Shown here: positions 1-9,501 of the stretch, in pieces
Position numbering within the stretch: the first letter of the stretch is position 1
Layout: each line of letters opens with the position of its first letter
From: Acinetobacter ihumii
Lineage (GTDB): Bacteria; Pseudomonadota; Gammaproteobacteria; Pseudomonadales; Moraxellaceae
NCBI RefSeq assembly: GCF_900625095.1
Contig: NZ_LR130760.1
Location: 550,316 to 614,315 of the forward strand
Direction: 5' to 3'
Length of the DNA stretch: 64,000 nt
Notes under the pieces: model-generated
Seen by the model: the letters and a program-made list of their open reading frames with translations, nothing else
Databases searched by the model: none
Told to the model about the DNA's origin: nothing
Translations under genes and position numbers: made by a program

Positions 1-800
1 ACTTTATTGGTCTACATTTCTTTAGTCCTGTCGATAAAATGCAATTGGTCGAAATCATCAAAGGCAAACAAACTTCTGCTGAAACGTTGGCAAAGGCCTA
101 TGATTTTGTACAACAAATTGCGAAAACGCCAATCGTGGTCAATGACAGTCGTGGCTTCTTTACCAGTCGTGTCTTCGGTACATTCATTCAAGAAGGTATG
201 CGCCTACTTGCTGAGGGCGTACATCCAGCAAAAATTGAAATGGCGGCACTCAAAGCAGGGATGCCTGTGGGCCCACTTGCCATTCAGGATGAAGTCTCTT
301 TAACTTTGACTGAACATGTTGCAAGCGAAACCCGTAAAGCGCTACAAGCGGAAGGTAAAGATTTACCGAAAACTTCTGTCGATGAGGTGGTTCATACCAT
401 GATTCATGAACTGAACCGCAAAGGCAAAGCAGCAGGCGCAGGCTTCTATGATTATCCTGAAAATGGCAAAAAACATTTATGGGATGGACTCAGCCGTTGG
501 ACGAAGGAAAATTCGATTTCTGAACAAGATATGATTGATCGTTTCTTGTTTGTTCAAGCACTTGATACCTTACGTTGTTATGAAGAAGGCGTTTTAGAAT
601 CTGTGATTGATGCCAATGTCGGATCGATTTTTGGAATTGGTTTTGCACCATGGACAGGTGGTGCGATTCAGTTCTTAAATCAATATGGCATTGAACAATC
701 GCTTCAACGTGCTGAACAGCTCGCTGCACTATATGGTGAACGTTTTAATCCACCACAATTATTAAAAGACAAAGCCGCGCAAAAGCAAATCATTTCATAA
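1..800 (+). CDS. 3-hydroxyacyl-CoA dehydrogenase, FadB/FadJ-type (5' end outside window)
   Basis: C-terminal part of a beta-oxidation enzyme that oxidises L-3-hydroxyacyl-CoA to 3-ketoacyl-CoA with NAD. The open frame runs in from the left edge (first full codon at base 3) with GLHFFSPVDKM, the end of the NAD-binding 3HCDH domain. The C-terminal 3HCDH domain follows (FFTSRVFGTFIQEG, MPVGPLAIQDE), then a second copy (ALDTLRCYEEGV, GIGFAPWTGG). Two C-terminal repeats are typical of the multifunctional alpha subunit, whose N-terminal enoyl-CoA hydratase part would lie to the left. The missing half prevents a choice between fadB and fadJ. Confidence 0.88.
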   Translation, partial: FIGLHFFSPVDKMQLVEIIKGKQTSAETLAKAYDFVQQIAKTPIVVNDSRGFFTSRVFGTFIQEGMRLLAEGVHPAKIEMAALKAGMPVGPLAIQDEVSLTLTEHVASETRKALQAEGKDLPKTSVDEVVHTMIHELNRKGKAAGAGFYDYPENGKKHLWDGLSRWTKENSISEQDMIDRFLFVQALDTLRCYEEGVLESVIDANVGSIFGIGFAPWTGGAIQFLNQYGIEQSLQRAEQLAALYGERFNPPQLLKDKAAQKQIIS

Positions 801-815
801 ATGGTTGAACGTTAT

Positions 816-852
816 GGCGCATGTAATATCCAAGTTAACATGCGCCTTTTAT
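816..852 (+). terminator. Rho-independent terminator after the hydroxyacyl-CoA dehydrogenase
   Basis: A perfect 9-bp stem (GGCGCATGT / ACATGCGCC) with a 13-nt loop is followed by TTTTATCTT. It sits 15 bases after the stop codon. Confidence 0.75.
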
Positions 853-958
853 CTTATTGTATTTTATAAACTTTAGATTAAATTCCGCCTTCTTTTTCAA
901 TTTTGTGCTATAACAGCCACTTATTTTTCTTTGTTTATTTTGACGGTTGGACTCATTT

Positions 959-1234
959 ATGAGTAAATCATCTTCTGGCAATGATTCTGAATCCACAGCT
1001 TTAGGCTGGAAATTTATTATCATTGTGGCAGCCATAACCACCATTTTTTTTACTTTTTTATATTTGGCCATGTCCAGTGAACCTGACTATATGCCGAATC
1101 AGGAAGCGAAAAAAGGTCACTATCAGCTTAAAACGACACCACAACAAGCCGCTGAAAATCAGCAAAATCAGGAAACCCCGATTCAGCCATCAGTACATTC
1201 TGATCAATCTTCGCAACATCAAGCTCAGCCTTAA
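959..1234 (+). CDS. Small single-pass membrane protein, function unknown
   Basis: Predicted 91-residue protein. I chose the ATG at 959 because the upstream in-frame start is only a TTG. Residues about 15-38 (LGWKFIIIVAAITTIFFTFL) form one clear membrane helix. The C-terminal half is polar, rich in Gln, Ser and Pro, and probably disordered. The stop lies 14 bases before the patatin-like gene, so the two may be co-transcribed. I recognise no family. Confidence 0.6.
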   Translation: MSKSSSGNDSESTALGWKFIIIVAAITTIFFTFLYLAMSSEPDYMPNQEAKKGHYQLKTTPQQAAENQQNQETPIQPSVHSDQSSQHQAQP

Positions 1235-1248
1235 TTCTGGAAAATATC

Positions 1249-2118
1249 ATGTCAGCAATACAACGTCAGGCACTTATCGTTGAAGGCGGTGGTATGCGCG
1301 GTGCTTTTACTGCGGGTGTACTCGATGCCTTTTTGGAACAACAATTTAATCCGTTTGATCTATATGTCGGCGTGTCTTCGGGCTCCACCAATCTTGCCAA
1401 TTATCTGGCGGGTCAAAAAGGTCGTACGCTTCAGTTTTATATTGATCACTCTCTCCGTCCAGAATTTATTAGCTATAAACGCTTCTTAAAAGGTGGTGAT
1501 TTGCTCGATTTGGAGTGGATGTGGCACGTTGGCGAAGCAGAATACCCACTTGATCAACACAAACTTTTTGCTCAAAATCCTGATTTTTATATGGTACTGA
1601 CCCATGCACAAAGCGGGCGGGCTGAGTATTTACGTGCAGGTCGAGATAATCTGCTGGATGCTTTAAGGGCATCGAGTACCATTCCTGTATTGACTCGCCA
1701 ACCTGTTCAAATTATGGGTGAACCGTATTTTGACGGCGGTGTTGCCGATGCATTACCTGTACAGTGGGCAGCGCAACAAGCAGATGTCAGCAAGCTGATG
1801 GTGATTCGTACTCGTCCGCAGCAATATTTTAAAGCCAGTAGCCGAGGCGATCAGTTTCTGGCGAAATATATCGTAAAGAATCATCAGGGCTTTGCCTTGA
1901 GTCTAAAACAACGCTGTTATCGTTATAACGATTCGGTCAGTTTTTTACGTCAACCCCATTCAACTCAGCATCCGCAACAGATTTTAGAAGTTTGTGTTCC
2001 TCAGCAAAAAGGACTGGCCAATCGCCTGTGTAAAGACCGCAATAAGTTGCAATATACCTATCAAGTCGGTTTAGAAACAGGCTTTGCTGCGATTGAGCAA
2101 TGGAAAAAATTGCCCTAA
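1249..2118 (+). CDS. Patatin-like phospholipase family protein
   Basis: Predicted serine lipid acyl hydrolase of 289 residues. The oxyanion-hole motif GGGMRG is at residues 13-18, the nucleophile elbow GVSSG at 41-45 (catalytic Ser43), and the DGG of the Ser-Asp dyad at Asp162. No signal peptide is visible, so it is probably cytoplasmic, like RssA/YjjU-type proteins. The ATG is preceded by GGAAAATATC. Its physiological lipid substrate cannot be told from the sequence. Confidence 0.88.
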   Translation: MSAIQRQALIVEGGGMRGAFTAGVLDAFLEQQFNPFDLYVGVSSGSTNLANYLAGQKGRTLQFYIDHSLRPEFISYKRFLKGGDLLDLEWMWHVGEAEYPLDQHKLFAQNPDFYMVLTHAQSGRAEYLRAGRDNLLDALRASSTIPVLTRQPVQIMGEPYFDGGVADALPVQWAAQQADVSKLMVIRTRPQQYFKASSRGDQFLAKYIVKNHQGFALSLKQRCYRYNDSVSFLRQPHSTQHPQQILEVCVPQQKGLANRLCKDRNKLQYTYQVGLETGFAAIEQWKKLP

Positions 2119-2126
2119 ACGGTTAA

Positions 2127-2150
2127 AAGATCAGGCTTCTGCCTGATCTT
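2127..2150 (-). terminator. Hairpin between convergent genes
   Basis: A 10-bp perfect inverted repeat (AAGATCAGGC / GCCTGATCTT) with a TTCT loop. Read on the minus strand it is followed by TTTT, so it mainly serves the VOC gene, whose last codons lie inside the stem. The patatin-like gene ends just before it on the other strand. Confidence 0.55.
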
Positions 2151-2505
2151 GCCAAAAGACCAAACGATTGGAAAATGGATCACTGACCGAAAGTTCTAAA
2201 TTGCCCCACGGCATTGTTTCAATCTGTGGTTTAGCAAATCTGGCATTTTGATTGTTAAGCTGCTCAGCGAACCTTTCTAAATCTGGCTGATGCAAACGCA
2301 CTAAAGCACCCGGACTACAGTCGCCATAATGTTCCGTTAAATGTAAGCAATATTGATCTTTTGAAATTTGCAGATAAAACGGAAAATTTTCTTCAAATTG
2401 ATGCATCCAATCCAGTTGAAAACCTAGAAAATCCAGATAAAAAGCTTTGGCTTTTTCGACATCGAATATGCGCAACACTGGAATAATCGTTTGATTTGGA
2501 TTCAT
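2131..2505 (-). CDS. VOC-family (glyoxalase/bleomycin-resistance-like) protein
   Basis: A 124-residue single-domain protein of the vicinal-oxygen-chelate superfamily. The N-terminal strand-helix (VLRIFDVEKAKAFYLDFLGF) and the C-terminal half (WGNLELSVSDPFSNRLVFW) show the paired beta-alpha-beta-beta-beta modules. Possible metal ligands are His90-region residues and a Glu near the C-terminus, but they cannot be assigned by eye. Similar proteins are often called glyoxalase superfamily proteins; the substrate is unknown. Confidence 0.8.
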   Translation of the reverse strand: MNPNQTIIPVLRIFDVEKAKAFYLDFLGFQLDWMHQFEENFPFYLQISKDQYCLHLTEHYGDCSPGALVRLHQPDLERFAEQLNNQNARFAKPQIETMPWGNLELSVSDPFSNRLVFWQDQAEA

Positions 2506-2638
2506 TTTCTCAAGCTCATTTTATTAAAAATACAATCGATTCCTTTCATAGATTGCTTTTATAATCTCTTAAGTTTTATTTATTTTTCAAATAGATAAAT
2601 AAACGAGACCAATAAAAGCAATCTAAAGTTCATCAACC

Positions 2639-3100
2639 TCAATGAGATGTCACTTCACTTAAAGATAGAAACATCTCACTATGCGGAATCCCGCAATCAT
2701 CATAAATTTCGCCACGTTGCGTAAAGCCTAAACGCGCATAAAAACCTGTTGCATAGACTTGCGCAGACAATTTTAAATCAGGCAATTTTTGCTGTTGGGC
2801 ATGATCGATGATGGCTTGCATCAATTGATTTCCGATATTTAAACCTCGATAGGCTTTTAAAACAGCCACTCGCCCAATACTACGATTTGCAAGCAAACGT
2901 GCTGTCGCAATCGGTTGGGTATCCTGATAAACCACAAAATGCTGCGAGATTTCATCCTGATCATCCCATTCTTCTTGCTCAGGAATCTGTTGCTCCTCAA
3001 TAAACACCCTCGTCCGAATGAGTTTGGCATCGTGTTGTAAGCTGTTCCAATCGCCTGTTTGCATATCCAGTTGTAAATCACGCGTAGTTTTATCCATCAT
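2639..3100 (-). CDS. GNAT-family N-acetyltransferase (ElaA-like)
   Basis: A 153-residue acetyltransferase. The CoA-binding segment is VAVLKAYRGLNIGNQLMQAII (R-x-L-x-I-G variant of Q/R-x-x-G-x-G/A), and the N-terminal FIEEQQIPEQEEWDDQD resembles the ElaA/YjcF group. It starts directly after the upstream methyltransferase gene ends (0-base gap), so the two are probably co-transcribed. The acceptor substrate is unknown. Confidence 0.85.
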   Translation of the reverse strand: MMDKTTRDLQLDMQTGDWNSLQHDAKLIRTRVFIEEQQIPEQEEWDDQDEISQHFVVYQDTQPIATARLLANRSIGRVAVLKAYRGLNIGNQLMQAIIDHAQQQKLPDLKLSAQVYATGFYARLGFTQRGEIYDDCGIPHSEMFLSLSEVTSH

Positions 3101-4327
3101 TTAACATTTACACCCAACATTCTCAATCGCAATTTGGTCATTTAAAAGCAATTCTAGCGTTTGTTTTTCAATGCCATACATTTGCTTGAGCGCCTGAATC
3201 TGCTGCAAAATCTGAGCATCTGGCTGGTCAATCTCTTTACGTTTGGTCGCCAGAATCATTTTATTTTTACTGGTATGCTCTAAAGAGACAAACTCAAACA
3301 CCTTGACCTCATAACCATAAGCTTTGAGTAATAAAGCACGCAGTGAATCGGTCAGCATTTCAGCTTGTTGCCCTGCATGAATGCCAAACTGTAACATCGG
3401 CTTTAACACGGCTGGACTGTGTAATTGTGGTCGTAATTCTTTATGGCAACACGGCGCGCACATAATCATGGAAGCGTTTAAGCGAATACCTGTATGAATC
3501 GCAAAGTCAGTTGCAATATCACAAGCGTGTAAAGCGATCATCACATCCAGATCATTGGTCTGGTAGGTTCTGACATCACCTTCAAAAAAATCAAGCTGAT
3601 CAAAGCCTGCTTTTGCCGCTACATCCTCGCAAAATTCAACCAAATTGGAACGTAACTCAACGCCCGTTATTACAGGCTGAGTGTTGGTCTGCTGCTGTAA
3701 ATAATCATATAAAGCAAAAGTCAGGTAGCCCTTGCCCGAACCAAAATCCACAATTTTGATCTGATCTTTATTCAGGTCAATCTGTTCATAAGCATGCGAA
3801 AAAATTTCAATAAATTTATTAATTTGCTTCCATTTTCGTGCCATGGCAGGAATCACTTTACCATTATTTTCCGTAATACCTAAATACTGTAAAAATGGAC
3901 TGGCCTGATCTACAAAACGCTCTTTTTCACGATTATGTTGTTGAGTCGGTTTTGGATGATTTGACGCTTGTGGGCTGAGTTGCTGAATATTCAACATGGC
4001 TTTTTTCTTGTTCTTTTTGAGTTGAGCCTCAACATTCAGCGCAAATAAATTGGATTGTTTACATAAAGGGATAAGTGCTTGAATCACATAAATTGACTCA
4101 TTTAACTCATAATTTTTAGTCACATCTTTGGTTTTATAATGATATAGAGCACTGAGTTTGGTGTGTTGCTGTAACTCAACCAAGCGAAAGGTGATTTTTT
4201 CAAGTTCCACCTCACTACCTTGATATTGACTCAAAATCAGTCGTTCAAACTGCTGAGCTTGAATGGTTTGTTGTATCAATTCAATAAATTGCTGTTCTTG
4301 AGGAGCATCAATTGCCAAAGTGGACAT
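3101..4327 (-). CDS. Class I SAM-dependent methyltransferase
   Basis: Predicted 408-residue cytoplasmic methyltransferase. The SAM-binding motif I is VDFGSGKGYLTFALYDYL near residue 195, followed by GVELR (motif II acid) and ALHACDIATD, then a Cys-rich CAPCCHKEL segment. This arrangement matches the Methyltransf_32-like group, often of unknown substrate. I prefer the ATG at 4327, which has AAGG eight bases upstream, over the TTG at 4333. About 190 N-terminal residues precede the catalytic domain and have no obvious motif. The downstream GNAT gene abuts it. Confidence 0.82.
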   Translation of the reverse strand: MSTLAIDAPQEQQFIELIQQTIQAQQFERLILSQYQGSEVELEKITFRLVELQQHTKLSALYHYKTKDVTKNYELNESIYVIQALIPLCKQSNLFALNVEAQLKKNKKKAMLNIQQLSPQASNHPKPTQQHNREKERFVDQASPFLQYLGITENNGKVIPAMARKWKQINKFIEIFSHAYEQIDLNKDQIKIVDFGSGKGYLTFALYDYLQQQTNTQPVITGVELRSNLVEFCEDVAAKAGFDQLDFFEGDVRTYQTNDLDVMIALHACDIATDFAIHTGIRLNASMIMCAPCCHKELRPQLHSPAVLKPMLQFGIHAGQQAEMLTDSLRALLLKAYGYEVKVFEFVSLEHTSKNKMILATKRKEIDQPDAQILQQIQALKQMYGIEKQTLELLLNDQIAIENVGCKC

Positions 4328-4428
4328 AGTCAAAACCTTATTTATTTGCAGCTCTAGTTTAAAACGTCTTACTTTAAAAACAAAATTGAATTACTATACA
4401 CTTGTACTTTTAATAAAATGATCTAAAA

Positions 4429-5070
4429 ATGTCACAACTCCCTGTCCTTGATTATGATCCGATTGAAGAACAACTCAATGCATGGAGTCATGCTGCTGGC
4501 GCTGTACTCGCCATCATTGCCTCCATTTTTTTATTGATCAAGGGACATGACTTACACACAGGTCAATGGATTGGCTTATGGGCCTACTGTTTCAGCCTGA
4601 TTTTAGTGTTTAGCAGTTCTGCGCTGTATCATTTTGCTAAAACCAAAGAAAAACGACATTGGTATAAAAAACTCGATCATACCGCGATTTATTATCTGAT
4701 TGCAGGAACATATACTCCTTTTCTGATGATTGCCATTCCAACCCAAAAAGCGCACTACCTACTGATTGCACTCTGGGTCATTGCTTTGATTGGAACACTT
4801 TTCAAATTAATTTTCATTCATCGCTTTCAAAAAATTTCGCTCATTGCCTATTTACTCATGGGATGGACCGCTGTTCTGCTTATTGATGATATGCAACGAT
4901 ATTTAAGCAAAGATGCCTTATTCTTTTTAGTGACTGGCGGGTTAGCTTATACGATCGGAGCATTGTTTTATGCGCTAAAAAAGGTAAGATATACCCATGC
5001 AATCTGGCATGTTTTTGTATTGATGGGCGCAGGATTACAATTCCTCGCGATCTATTGGTACGTGATCTAG
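4429..5070 (+). CDS. Hemolysin III family membrane protein (TrhA/YqfA-like)
   Basis: A 213-residue integral membrane protein with about seven hydrophobic segments. It has the conserved HlyIII/PAQR features: NAWSHAAGA near the first helix, SSALYHF after the second, KKLDHTAIYYLIAGTYTP in the middle, and HAIWHVFVLMGA before the last helix. These His/Asp positions form the presumed metal site of PAQR proteins. Despite the name, bacterial members are usually linked to membrane-energetics homeostasis rather than haemolysis; that role is inferred from the family. Confidence 0.88.
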   Translation: MSQLPVLDYDPIEEQLNAWSHAAGAVLAIIASIFLLIKGHDLHTGQWIGLWAYCFSLILVFSSSALYHFAKTKEKRHWYKKLDHTAIYYLIAGTYTPFLMIAIPTQKAHYLLIALWVIALIGTLFKLIFIHRFQKISLIAYLLMGWTAVLLIDDMQRYLSKDALFFLVTGGLAYTIGALFYALKKVRYTHAIWHVFVLMGAGLQFLAIYWYVI

Positions 5071-5299
5071 TCTATTTTGAATGCCATGGTCAGCGACCCT
5101 GATCGGTATTGAATATTTGGACTAGATTTCTTTCATCAGTCCTTTTTATTGCTCCTTGGGGGAGAAAAAATAAAGAGGGTTTAAACAGTGATGAAAGAAA
5201 TCAACTACTCGTTATTTTTTTAAGAAATTACGCCTTTTTTAAAAAGATTACGCTTTTAAAAACTAATTTTTTTATTTTTACGAAGTGTAAGGTTCCTTT

Positions 5300-6616
5300 A
5301 TGGCGTCATCCTCTACCTCTGCAACCACAGCACCTGCTGTTGCCAGTAACTCAAAATTCCGTGTCTTAACTGCGAGTCTCGTTGGAACAACGATCGAGTT
5401 TTTTGACTTTTATATTTATGCCACCGCGGCAGTACTCATTTTTCCGCATCTATTTTTCCCAGCAAGTAGTGGCAGTGCTGCCATGCTACAGTCGCTTGCA
5501 ACTTTTGCCATTGCCTTTATTGCGCGCCCGATTGGTGCTGCACTGTTTGGTCATTTAGGGGATCGTATTGGTCGTAAAGCAACATTAGTTGCAGCCTTGC
5601 TCACTATGGGAATTTCAACCGTCTGTATCGGTCTACTACCCACCTATGCTCAAATTGGAATTGTTGCGCCATTATTGCTCGCGCTTTGTCGTTTGGGTCA
5701 GGGCTTAGGACTCGGTGGTGAATGGAGTGGTGCTGTACTGCTCGCAACCGAAAATGCCCCAGAAGGTAAACGTGCATGGTATGGCATGTTCCCACAATTG
5801 GGTGCACCCATTGGTTTTATTTTAGCCGCAGGTTCATTTTTAACGCTTGGTGCATTAATGCCAGATGAAGCATTTATGCAATGGGGATGGCGTATTCCAT
5901 TTATTGCCAGTGCAATTTTGGTACTGGTCGGTTTATATATCCGTTTAAAACTGCATGAAACGCCTGCTTTCCAAAAAGTATTGGATAAGCAAAAAGAAGT
6001 CACTATTCCGTTTACTGAAGTTGTCACTAAACACAGTAAACAGCTGCTACTCGGTACAATTGGTGCAGTTTGTACTTTTGTGGTGTTTTATCTGACCACT
6101 GTGTTTGCATTGAACTGGGGAACGACACATCTGGGTTATGCACGTGGACAATTTCTGGAAATGCAATTATTAGCAACCTTATGCTTTGCTGCATTTATTC
6201 CACTTTCTGCCATTCTTGCTGAAAAATTTGGTCGTAAAATTACCTCTATTGGGGTTTGTCTTGCAGCGGCTATTTTTGGTTTGTTCTTTGCTGATTTGCT
6301 TGCATCAGGCAGTACCTTAATGGTGTTCCTGTTCCTGTGTATTGGCTTATCCATTATGGGACTCACCTATGGCCCGATTGGTACTGTACTTTCAGAGTTA
6401 TTTCCAACCTCAGTGCGTTATACAGGTTCAGCACTTACCTTCAACTTAGCAGGTATTCTAGGCGCATCTTTTGCACCGTTAATTGCCACCAAGTTAGCTG
6501 AAACTTATGGCCTACAGGCAGTCGGTTATTACTTAACAGCGGCTTCAATTTTATCGCTGATTGCGTTCTTATTGATCCGTGAAACCAAAAATGAAGATGT
6601 GAATAATCAAATTTAA
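5300..6616 (+). CDS. MFS transporter, metabolite:H+ symporter (MHS) type
   Basis: A 438-residue inner-membrane transporter with about 12 helices. The N-terminus (LVGTTIEFFDFYIYATAAVL) is the hallmark of the MHS subfamily (ShiA, KgtP, ProP relatives). The loop 2-3 motif is GHLGDRIGRKATL, a second copy EKFGRKITS follows in the second half, and RLGQGLGLGGEWSGAVLL is also typical. The ATG has AAGG seven bases upstream. Organic acids or betaines are possible substrates; none can be assigned. The 229 bases upstream are AT-rich with no gene. Confidence 0.88.
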   Translation: MASSSTSATTAPAVASNSKFRVLTASLVGTTIEFFDFYIYATAAVLIFPHLFFPASSGSAAMLQSLATFAIAFIARPIGAALFGHLGDRIGRKATLVAALLTMGISTVCIGLLPTYAQIGIVAPLLLALCRLGQGLGLGGEWSGAVLLATENAPEGKRAWYGMFPQLGAPIGFILAAGSFLTLGALMPDEAFMQWGWRIPFIASAILVLVGLYIRLKLHETPAFQKVLDKQKEVTIPFTEVVTKHSKQLLLGTIGAVCTFVVFYLTTVFALNWGTTHLGYARGQFLEMQLLATLCFAAFIPLSAILAEKFGRKITSIGVCLAAAIFGLFFADLLASGSTLMVFLFLCIGLSIMGLTYGPIGTVLSELFPTSVRYTGSALTFNLAGILGASFAPLIATKLAETYGLQAVGYYLTAASILSLIAFLLIRETKNEDVNNQI

Positions 6617-6630
6617 TCGCATTTGAGAAA

Positions 6631-6655
6631 AAGACCAGCGTTTGCTGGTCTTCTT
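6631..6655 (+). terminator. Bidirectional terminator between MFS gene and phosphoesterase gene
   Basis: A 9-bp perfect stem AAGACCAGC / GCTGGTCTT with a four-base loop. It is flanked by T-rich sequence on the plus strand (CTTATTT) and TTTTCTC on the minus strand, between two convergent genes. Confidence 0.75.
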
Positions 6656-6685
6656 ATTTCGATGTCTAAAATGAAAATTTTTACT

Positions 6686-7696
6686 CTAAATTAACTCAAT
6701 AATATCAATGGTTGGTGGTACGCGAAATCGAAAAGGAATCCCGACCATGCCTGTACCTACAGTCACAAAAACATCGGCATGTTCATGCTCATAAAAGCCT
6801 TTTTTATGACCTAAAATCGAGACTCTTTTCATAATGTAATTGGTGATCCAAGGCAGTTCCACTTGTCCCCCATGCGTATGTCCAGAGAGCATTAAAGGTC
6901 GCATTGGAAGCTCTGGCACCATATCCACCGTATCGGGGTTATGCGATAAAATCAGCCAAGGTTTATCCTGCGGCAGTTCCGGCATAAATCGCATATCTGT
7001 TTTACCTGCCCATAAGTCGCCAATGCCAATCAAACGAAATTCATCAAACTCTACAATTTTGCCTTCAATGTCAATCACATCATTGACCTCTAAGGCATGT
7101 TTGAGTAATTCCTGAATTGGAGGACCAGGATATTGTTCATCATGATTTCCCGGAACAGAATAAACAGGTACCTGTATCTGCCGCAACATGTGTAATTCTT
7201 CAGCCAATTTATGTTCAGGTTCATAAGTCCAATCGCCTGCCACCACCACAATATCAGGCTGAGCTTGGTTCAACTTTTTGACAATCATGTCTAGCTGACG
7301 TTCGTGCCCAGAGTACAGTCCGATATGTAAGTCAGCAATTAACGCAACCTTGAAAGGCTGGGAAAATGGTTGATCAGGATTTAAACGATACTGATGATGA
7401 TGCACATGCACCAAATGTGGCTCAATAAAACGCGCATAAATTAAAAAAGTACTGAGTAAAAAGACAAAAATCGCCTGATGTAGCGAAAAATACCCTGACC
7501 AACCTGCATAGACACTAAAAATAATCAGCGGGAAAAGTAAATAAGATAAATAGAACACCAATAGATGAATAAATGCTTTAAACGGATGAATGGTTTCCGT
7601 GCATGCCTGACTCCGCCAAGCTTGGGAAATCGCCCAGATTGCAAGAACAACAAAAATCAGATAGAAATAAAAAATAATCGAATTAAAATCCAACAT
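6686..7696 (-). CDS. Membrane-anchored metallophosphoesterase (YaeI/YkuE-like)
   Basis: A 336-residue protein with about three to four N-terminal membrane helices (residues 1-110), then a calcineurin-like catalytic domain. All metal-site motifs are visible: DLHIG, GDWTYEPEH, GNHDEQ, SHNP and GHTHGGQ. YaeI and YkuE are phosphodiesterases acting near the membrane, some on lipid A precursors or other UDP-sugar lipids; the substrate here is not known. The ATG at 7696 is preferred because GAGAAG lies five bases upstream. The longer frame starts with TTG. Confidence 0.88.
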   Translation of the reverse strand: MLDFNSIIFYFYLIFVVLAIWAISQAWRSQACTETIHPFKAFIHLLVFYLSYLLFPLIIFSVYAGWSGYFSLHQAIFVFLLSTFLIYARFIEPHLVHVHHHQYRLNPDQPFSQPFKVALIADLHIGLYSGHERQLDMIVKKLNQAQPDIVVVAGDWTYEPEHKLAEELHMLRQIQVPVYSVPGNHDEQYPGPPIQELLKHALEVNDVIDIEGKIVEFDEFRLIGIGDLWAGKTDMRFMPELPQDKPWLILSHNPDTVDMVPELPMRPLMLSGHTHGGQVELPWITNYIMKRVSILGHKKGFYEHEHADVFVTVGTGMVGIPFRFRVPPTIDIIELI

Positions 7697-7821
7697 AGAT
7701 CTTCTCAAATAGACTCAACATCTTTGGTCTAGGCATCAACAGTGAAGCAGTGTGGCGAAATGCCTTGCTATTTCGGTTATTTATCTTTGGTCACGCAAGA
7801 ATTATACTCTAGGCCACATTA

Positions 7822-9465
7822 TTGTATGTATGCATTATGGCGAAATCACCCAATTTACCAACACAATACAGCAGTTTTATCACAAAAAATGATACAAGGA
7901 ATGCATTGTTCCTTAGTTTAGGCTGTAGTCTGTTTTTAAGTTTGGGCGGATGTAGTACCCTTCCCAAAGCGGGTCCAGAAACCATCCAACTTTCCAGCCA
8001 AATTGACACCTCAAATACTTCAATTGCTAAAGTGGTACAGCCCTTACGTCAACAGAATCCAGAGCTGACGGGTTATCACTTGCTGTATGATCCACTCGAA
8101 GCGCTCACCGCACGACTCAGACTGATTGATAAAGCTGAAAAAAGTCTGGACTTACAGTATTACATCTGGGACAACGACCGCGTTGGAGCATTGGCTTTAC
8201 ATGCGATTATTCGTGCTGCGGACCGCGGCGTAAAAGTTCGTTTATTAATTGACGACAATAACGCAAAGAAAATGGAAGGTGTTTTGCTGGCCTTGTCACA
8301 GCATAAAAATATCGATGTCAAACTGTTTAATCCCTATCGTTTTCGTCAATACCGTGCCATTGATATGGTACTGGACTTAAAACGGATTAATCGTCGGATG
8401 CACAATAAAAGCTTTATTGCCGATGATCAAATTGCCTTAATTGGTGGTCGAAACATGACCAATCAATATTATAGTAGCAGTGACAATTATCAGTTTTCCG
8501 ATGTCGATGTGATGCTGGTCGGCTCTGCGGTCGATGATATCGTGGATTCTTTTGATGATTACTGGAATGACAAATATGCGTATTCTGTCATCAATATTGT
8601 CAATCCAAATACGCATTATTTACGTTATCCAGAACTCAAACGCCAATTAGATGAACATTACGAACTGGCGAATGTACAAAATTATTTGAATTTGGCTGCG
8701 CGTTCACATGCCTTTGATCAATGGTTTAATGGGAGTATCCAGTTTGACTGGGTGCAGGCAAAAGTGGTGAAAGACTCTCCAGACAAAATTCGCGCCAAGG
8801 CCAAAAAAGAACAACATCTTAATTTTCAATTGATCAAAAATTTGGAAAAACCAGAAGAAAATATTGATCTGGTTTCAGCGTATTTTGTGCCCGAAAAAGA
8901 AGGTGCTCAACATTTAAGTCAATTGGCACAAAACGGTGTGCAGGTTCGGGTACTCACCAACTCTTATAAAGCCAATGATGTCCCCGTCGTGCATGCTTTT
9001 TATGGGAAATATCGGCAACAATTACTGGAAAATGGTGTGCAGTTGTACGAGTTTTTACCCAGTATTGACGATGAACCCGATAAAAATACAGAGGAACTTT
9101 CTAAAAAAGCCGAGATTAGTCTAAAAGGACTCAGTCGCTCGAGTCTACATGCCAAACTCATGACCTTGGATCAAAAACAGGTGTTTATTGGTTCGTTTAA
9201 CTTTGACCCTCGATCTGCCTATTTAAATACAGAAATTGGGGTGATTTTAAATAGTCCGACCTTAGCAAAAAGTATTCATCAAACCATGGATCAACAGCTG
9301 ACCCACTATGCTTATAAGCTGGTACTGGATGCTAACCATAAAATTAACTGGTACCGACAAACACCGACCAGCACGAAAATTTATAAAAAAGAACCCCGCA
9401 TGAAATGGTGGCAACGTATAGGGATTAAAATGGTTTCATGGCTACCAATTGAAGGTTTTATGTGA
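7822..9465 (+). CDS. Phospholipase D-family lipoprotein (cardiolipin synthase ClsC-like)
   Basis: A 547-residue protein with two HKD active-site motifs: HNKSFIADD followed by IGGRN near residue 194, and HAKLMTLDQ followed by IGSFNFDPRS near residue 443. This is the arrangement of bacterial cardiolipin synthases of the ClsC/YmdC type. The N-terminus holds a hydrophobic segment ending in the lipobox-like SLGGC, suggesting a lipid-anchored envelope protein. An ATG at 7837 is an equally possible start. It probably transfers or hydrolyses phosphatidyl groups; exact activity is inferred. Confidence 0.87.
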   Translation: MYVCIMAKSPNLPTQYSSFITKNDTRNALFLSLGCSLFLSLGGCSTLPKAGPETIQLSSQIDTSNTSIAKVVQPLRQQNPELTGYHLLYDPLEALTARLRLIDKAEKSLDLQYYIWDNDRVGALALHAIIRAADRGVKVRLLIDDNNAKKMEGVLLALSQHKNIDVKLFNPYRFRQYRAIDMVLDLKRINRRMHNKSFIADDQIALIGGRNMTNQYYSSSDNYQFSDVDVMLVGSAVDDIVDSFDDYWNDKYAYSVINIVNPNTHYLRYPELKRQLDEHYELANVQNYLNLAARSHAFDQWFNGSIQFDWVQAKVVKDSPDKIRAKAKKEQHLNFQLIKNLEKPEENIDLVSAYFVPEKEGAQHLSQLAQNGVQVRVLTNSYKANDVPVVHAFYGKYRQQLLENGVQLYEFLPSIDDEPDKNTEELSKKAEISLKGLSRSSLHAKLMTLDQKQVFIGSFNFDPRSAYLNTEIGVILNSPTLAKSIHQTMDQQLTHYAYKLVLDANHKINWYRQTPTSTKIYKKEPRMKWWQRIGIKMVSWLPIEGFM

Positions 9466-9501
9466 TCAAACCTCGACCTCAATCGAACCATTATATTTGC
9501 C

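Noticed and set aside
5109..5369. Plus-strand frame before the MFS gene
   Set aside because: No family resemblance, poor start context, and it overlaps the MFS start in another frame.
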